From Panorpa germanica (taxonomy: Eukaryota > Arthropoda > Insecta > Mecoptera > Panorpidae): 64,000 bases of DNA. Positions 59,008-64,000 of the stretch are shown here, piece by piece. The translations under genes were made by a program, and so were the position numbers. The DNA is taken from assembly GCA_963678705.1 (NCBI GenBank), contig OY783212.1:2976001-3040000 (forward strand), given 5' to 3'. The notes beneath the pieces are model-generated. The model had not been told where the DNA came from and searched no databases. It saw nothing but the letters and a program-made list of their open reading frames with translations. Within the stretch, counting starts at the first letter, position 1, and each line of letters begins with the position of its first letter.

Positions 59008-62000
59008 ATAAAGTTTAAGCTCTTTTAGAAAGTAGACGACATTTAAAGCAAACTGACCGTAGAGAATCCAATCATATCATATTTATATAAAACTATTATT
59101 TATTCATGTATTCGGTTTTAAATTCCTGCAATTTTCAGTGGTCTATGGCCCCTTTAATGTCATAGTAGGAAGGGGGTCGATATGTTGAATTGTCCACGTG
59201 GAAGTAGCGGGGATGCAGAACTGTTTTCTATAGATTTCTAAAACTTTATGGTAGATATACTACAACAGGGTATTTTGTGTTATCGTTTTGTATATTTGTA
59301 AATGGAGAATACGAGAATAATAAAACATTAAATATAGTGATGTCACATTGTTGAATTGAGCGTATTTGTAATTCCGATTTTCGAAATATTTTGATATTTT
59401 TATTTTTTTTAAAAATTTAGTTTAAAAGAATAGAAATTTCAAGTACAAGTATATGGGATTCATTGACTTGGGCATTTGATTGAAAATGTCATGTAAGTAG
59501 CTGATGGAGAAAATTATTATTTCAATTGAATATGGTTCAGAAAATATCAAGCTTTTAATTAAAATAATAAAAATAATATGTTTTAGAAAAATTATTGATA
59601 TTTTTTATAAAAAATATTATTGTAATCATCCGATATCCGGTATTCCGCTGTTCAAAACACAATGTAAGATTTGGCAATGTCGTTTGCATAGTTAGTCGAC
59701 GCATGAGCAATCGCGAATATTTGAAAGGCATATGCATGAAAAAAGTAATAAGTGTTAAAATTTTGTTACGGAAATTACTACGGTGGTGCTGGGATCTTGT
59801 TAAAAATAATTAAAATACCCGGTTCTTAAGTTTAATTTGCATTTTTCTATTAAAGAACATTTTTCACAATGTATTACTGCCAATATAGTTATTCCCTTTG
59901 ATACATTTTAAGGAATGTTTTTTCAGTTTTAATTTTAATATTTCTAAATAAATACATTTCTTGTTATAAAAAGTAAGCTTAACAATTTTTATGCTCGTCG
60001 CATTATACCTAAATACCAATTCTAACTGAAATAAAAATTTTATGGATTATTTTAGTTGAAATATTCATTCAAAATATTCCACTGCGTCTTAGTAATAATA
60101 ATATCAATAAAAAAAAGTACTCACACCACTAATATTTCCATCAATACAAATTTATGAGACCCCAAGACAGACTTACATACATATTGATGATTGGTTGTAA
60201 CCATTGATGGCTGTGTAACTCAATTTAGAACCCCAAGAGCCCAAAGTAAGGCATTGGTAATCCAGCTACGACTGGTAAGACTGCTACGACCTCTACGTAA
60301 CCATAAATGTCTACGCGAAAGTAGACAATAACCCTCTACGACAGAATTATATTAATCCCAGCAGACGACATCCCACATCCCACATTCCACATCCGACATC
60401 CACGGGGGTCGTGCTCGTATAATTGATTCTGTACCGAAAGAAATATACTTGGGTAATCAAAATATAAGAGGTTGTATTTTATAGGGCGCGGGTCATGGGT
60501 CACGGGTCGTGCGTCTTGCGTCGTGCAGCATGGGTCGTGGATTTCTTTTGGTTCGAGGTTTTCCCAGCGTGGGAGATGAGCTGTATTTGTCTAAAGAGGA
60601 TGTCTCATCTTCGATTTGATGATGCTCACTTAATGCTAAGCCTACATTTCAATATTAAATTATATTTTACATTCATTAGTATTATTAGATTTTTATCGTC
60701 ACAGTAACTAATAGCGTTCGTTTGGGTTCGATTCCCCAAAACAAAAATTATTTTCTACTAATGGTTTTGTGAAAGTAGTTATACCGTGTTACATACCTCA
60801 TCAGAAGAGCGTTATATAGGGTTGCTGCATCATTACTGCTGCTTGCCAATGGAAATTCGGACACTTGTGGCTTTGTTGTTGGACATTTCGTGGAGGACCC
60901 ATCCCACCAATTAATATACTTTTCCTAACTTTTCCTAACGATAAACAAATAGTCCTCATTCTCGTTATCAAGGTTTAAATCCGTGTAAATCCGGGATGAC
61001 ATTGCACCCCTCTTGTCACGGGGAACAGTGATCGGTTGACCCTTTACTTTTTTTCTTCTCCAGGACGAACACACTTCAATGATATCCATATTAGTTTGGG
61101 ATGTATCTCCCCATTCTACATACCTAAGTTCCGTCTTCCGTGTACACATGCAGATGCAATTTATGTAAAATATTTCGCGAGTATAAGGCCAATATAGGCT
61201 GGCCTCACAAAACTCTTGGAGTAGAGGAAAATCGAATCAAGATTTACTGTACACAGTGTAGTGTATAACTCGTACACCGTTGTCAAGGTTTCGTCCCCTT
61301 CTACTGTTGCCAAAATAGTCAGGTCGTCGAAATTTTGTATCGTTCGATTTGAACTTTTTTTAAAATTATATTACTACGATTTCAACAGCTAGGTGATATC
61401 TCGCATTAATTGTAATATAATAATTGTGTATTTTTTGTAGATTTGTTTAATTAAATGGTTGGTATATTTGTATATTTTTAATTAGTTTATCATTTGGTGA
61501 GTTAATTCTTTGTCAGTGTTGGAATACATTTATTCTATCTTCGGGAATCAAGCCAGGACCTAAGCATAACTGAATGTTAGAGTTTATGATCTTACTACCT
61601 CGGCCACACAGAGGACGGATTTGAACTTCACAAACTATCTTTCGACTTGGTTTTGCTGATTGTTCCTTCGTCAAAAACTTCGTTGAGATCGTGTAATGAT
61701 TGTGCTGCATTTCAATCTTTCTCGAAATGGTAGAGCATAATACTCGTATGGGGAATTAGGATAAGCATTGTCACTATCTGAAAAGAGAGGATTATTGTTA
61801 TGAAAAAAAAACGCCGATTTTTAAAGAATAAAAATGGCTTGGTAAAAACCCTTAATAATTATGCACAGATCCTATACATTTTTGTACAATTACACACTTA
61901 ACTTGTATTAATAGAACGTTACGTTAATAGAAGTTTCCATTTTAATGTTTAATAATAAAGTAAGTAATGTATACGTCCGTTATTTATAAGGTTCATACGT

Positions 62001-62224
62001 ACGTAAACCGTACTCTGCACATCATTTGTACGATCCTCTCTGTATTTACGATTTTATAGACTGCGGATCGTTGAGAGGAGGAAATTATAGAGATGTATAA
62101 TAAGCACTTTTATTAATTTCAGTACAGTGGTGTTTTGATAAATATTAAAATAGAAGCTACATCTCATGACAAGTCGGCGTAGCAAGTAATCTGTTGCAGT
62201 GTGAGAGTAGCCTAAACCTATCTA
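59006..62224. other. Gene-poor stretch
   Basis: No gene that I can support. The minus-strand frame at 60925-61149 (74 codons from an ATG, basic and acidic residues mixed) is somewhat protein-like but matches no family I know. At 60365-60410 (CCCACATCC repeats) and 60485-60545 (GGGTC repeats) there are short irregular tandem motifs. Confidence 0.35.
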
Positions 62225-62437
62225 CCCAGTAAACAGTTTGAAGTCACTTTGACATCATATTGAAGATGCATATGATTTTTTTGTTTTGAAAGAGTTCATT
62301 TACAGTTCAGTTTATCACAGTCTTTCATATGAAATATGTATTTTATCGGCTACAAATAGCGAAACCACTCCATCTGTCGGAATACAAATGAAGATAAAGT
62401 TGATGCGAACTATGAAAGTGATAGAAAAACGTTAGAT
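62225..62437 (+). mobile_element. CCCAGT-family MITE, copy 5 (3'-truncated)
   Basis: Starts CCCAGTAAACAGTTTGAAG and carries CATCATATTGAAGATG, GTTCATTTACAGTTCAG and GAAGATAAAGTTGATGCG. It then breaks off at AGTGATAGAAAAACGTTAG without the ACTGGG end. Confidence 0.85.
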
Positions 62438-63505
62438 TAAAAGAGTATCTAGTAGCTTAAACATTATTATTAATTTGTAATCATTCTATCATTTGTTCTG
62501 TTGAGGCATTATGTCAGGATAATAAATCTACTGCTACTTTTCTATGATGTACTAAATTTTCTATTCGCTTGACATGTTACAATTTGAGAATTAAATAAGT
62601 ATTTGTTAAGGCTAAAATTTTGCTGAAATTTTGAAAGATATAAGCATATTTTATTTATAGGCATTTCATGTGTCAGATGCATACACCTACAACATTATGT
62701 AATGCATATTACATGAATTTAATTAATTTAATATTACCAAACATTTTAAAATAAATAATAGGCTTCTCCCATTGATCGAGCAATATTTTAGCAATTAGGG
62801 CAAAACATAAACCCCACATCGCAGTTTATTCGTTGAAAAGATTACTTCCGATAGAAAATCCTTCAAATTTATTATTAAATAAGAAAATGAAAAAATAATA
62901 GCTTAAAATATTTCCCAGGAGTATAGAAAATGAGTTCTTTTTGGTTTTCGTTTTCATTTTCATTAAAAGCATTCATTGTTCCCAAAATAAACATTGTTTA
63001 TTTTGTGTTTGCCTCCGTGCTTCTGTGCTTCTGTGCTTCTGTTCGATTCAGTAAGCCTTTGTTTTTACAGTGGGTTGTAAAACAGTTTAATATCCTAATA
63101 CTCGTGCCATGTTATATTTTCATGATCCGATTTCAATAAAGTTCAATCAAATCCTCTAAGCCTCTACATTTGAATAGAAATTGAAGAAGGATCTTCAAAA
63201 AGGATTCAGGAGGCTGTAAGTCCTGAGCTATTGTTATGATCAATTCAGATATTATTAAGTGTGGTAGTATGCCGTGCTATGTGCGTGTTTGAGCGTTGGA
63301 ACGTTAACACCCATTGTGTTTACTGGATTTACATAATAAAATAAAATATATTCTTGTCTAAGAAGTATATAAACTTCAAAGATCCGAGGCAATTAGTGAG
63401 GATTTTGAAGTAATCCAATTGGTAACAGTGTTTTAAAAAGAACGGAGTGTTTTGTGTTCTGCAAAGGTGTGTCGTTAAGGGGAAAATATACAGTTATATA
63501 GAATT
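62438..63505. other. Gene-poor stretch
   Basis: No gene recognised. The frame at 62930-63139 covers a small direct repeat (GCTTCTGTGCTTCTGT) and has no other features. Confidence 0.35.
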
Positions 63506-63507
63506 AC

Positions 63508-63870
63508 TAGCTGTCCCGGCCACGCGTTGCTGTGACTAACGTTTTTGTCATATTACATTACATAGCGCCATCTATTGAATATTTACTCAATCTAGTCAAC
63601 AGAATATTTACTCAATCTAGTCAACAGATGTCGCCATCTTTTAAAATCGTTTAATTTGCAATAAGATAATATTGCAATCATAAATTGAGATGTAAGCTAT
63701 CCTATCTTTCAAGTTGGATGAAACTGGACACGGTGTACAAATTTGATTAAAATCGGTTAAGTAGTTTAGGAGTCCATCGCGGACAAACATGTGACACGGA
63801 CATTAAGATTAAGAAAAAATACTTAAATTAAATCATAAGCATGCTACTCGTTCTAGTTTTGTATAAAGAA
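63508..63870 (+). mobile_element. Dispersed LINE/SINE-type repeat (AGCTGTCCCGGCCACGCG tail)
   Basis: Begins TACTAGCTGTCCCGGCCACG and later reads AATTTGATTAAAATCGGTTA, AGTAGTTTAGGAGTCCATCG and ACAAACATGTGACACGGACA. This order is typical of the non-coding 3' part of a very common insect retroelement group (RTE/SINE-like), as I remember it. It contains a 25-base tandem duplication (GAATATTTACTCAATCTAGT...) at about 63577-63626. Orientation is assigned from that usual form. Confidence 0.6.
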
Positions 63871-64000
63871 GGATAAATACTCGTATATTAAATTATATTA
63901 ACTGTTCATAGATTTGGATCAAAATAATTTATTGTATTATTTACAAATTGATCGTTTTGACGTCAGAACAAGAAGAAATATCTGTTGGTCACGCCATAAC

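Noticed and set aside
60700..60740. tRNA-like B-box (GGGTTCGATTCCCC)
   Set aside because: No A-box or cloverleaf could be drawn around it; at most a SINE scrap.
60925..61149. 74-codon minus frame with mixed charged residues
   Set aside because: No family, no splice context and no G+C contrast strong enough to call it a gene.

Overview
The window is AT-rich eukaryotic nuclear DNA, almost certainly from an insect. Genes are split by short GT-AG introns (many 70-120 nt), the proteins belong to animal families, and the intergenic DNA is full of small DNA transposons, retroelement relics and microsatellites. I cannot fix the order from the sequence alone. No rRNA, credible tRNA, CRISPR or prokaryotic operon is present.

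Layout. 0-3.6 kb: an intronless ADO-type thiol dioxygenase on the plus strand (2932-3639). 6.9-11.0 kb: an intact 10-exon phosphoacetylglucosamine mutase (PGM3/AGM1) on the minus strand. Its last intron carries a nested inverted-repeat element. 12.5-17.05 kb: a 14-exon, about 857-residue two-lobed transferrin on the minus strand. It has a signal peptide, an Asn/Phe/Asp-rich insertion and a hydrophobic C-terminus, and several iron and anion ligands are replaced. 17.7 kb: the first coding exon of a Ly6/uPAR (quiver/sleepless-like) secreted or GPI-anchored protein on the plus strand. I could not find its remaining exons.

18-34 kb is mostly gene-poor repeat DNA. It holds a LINE endonuclease-linker relic, a tRNA-like SINE, a MITE with about 58-bp inverted repeats that carries a second MITE inside it (with a sibling lacking the insertion at 32.9 kb), a hAT-like MITE with a clear target duplication, a large (TA)n tract, and two unrecognised coding-like stretches.

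34.2-44.3 kb holds three head-to-tail OPA3-like genes on the minus strand. Each was rebuilt from three exons with identical intron phases (1, then 2) and each gives an open protein (165, 165 and 186 residues). No single full-length ORF shows them. They have diverged strongly and are separated and flanked by transposon fragments.

44.3-64 kb is again gene-poor. It contains a degraded hAT transposase C-terminus with a candidate 3' terminal repeat, several hAT-type non-autonomous elements, the 3' end of a jockey-clade LINE, mariner/Tc1 scraps, further MITE copies, GT and GA microsatellites, and a widespread LINE/SINE-type tail at 63.5 kb.

The genes do not form one pathway: ADO (thiol oxidation and N-degron oxygen sensing), PGM3 (UDP-GlcNAc synthesis), a transferrin and a Ly6 protein are ordinary neighbours. 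The most notable items are the OPA3-like tandem triplication, the probably non-iron-binding transferrin, and the nested MITE with its empty-site sibling. All positions were worked out by eye from splice signals, reading phase and family knowledge; no alignment or database search was run.
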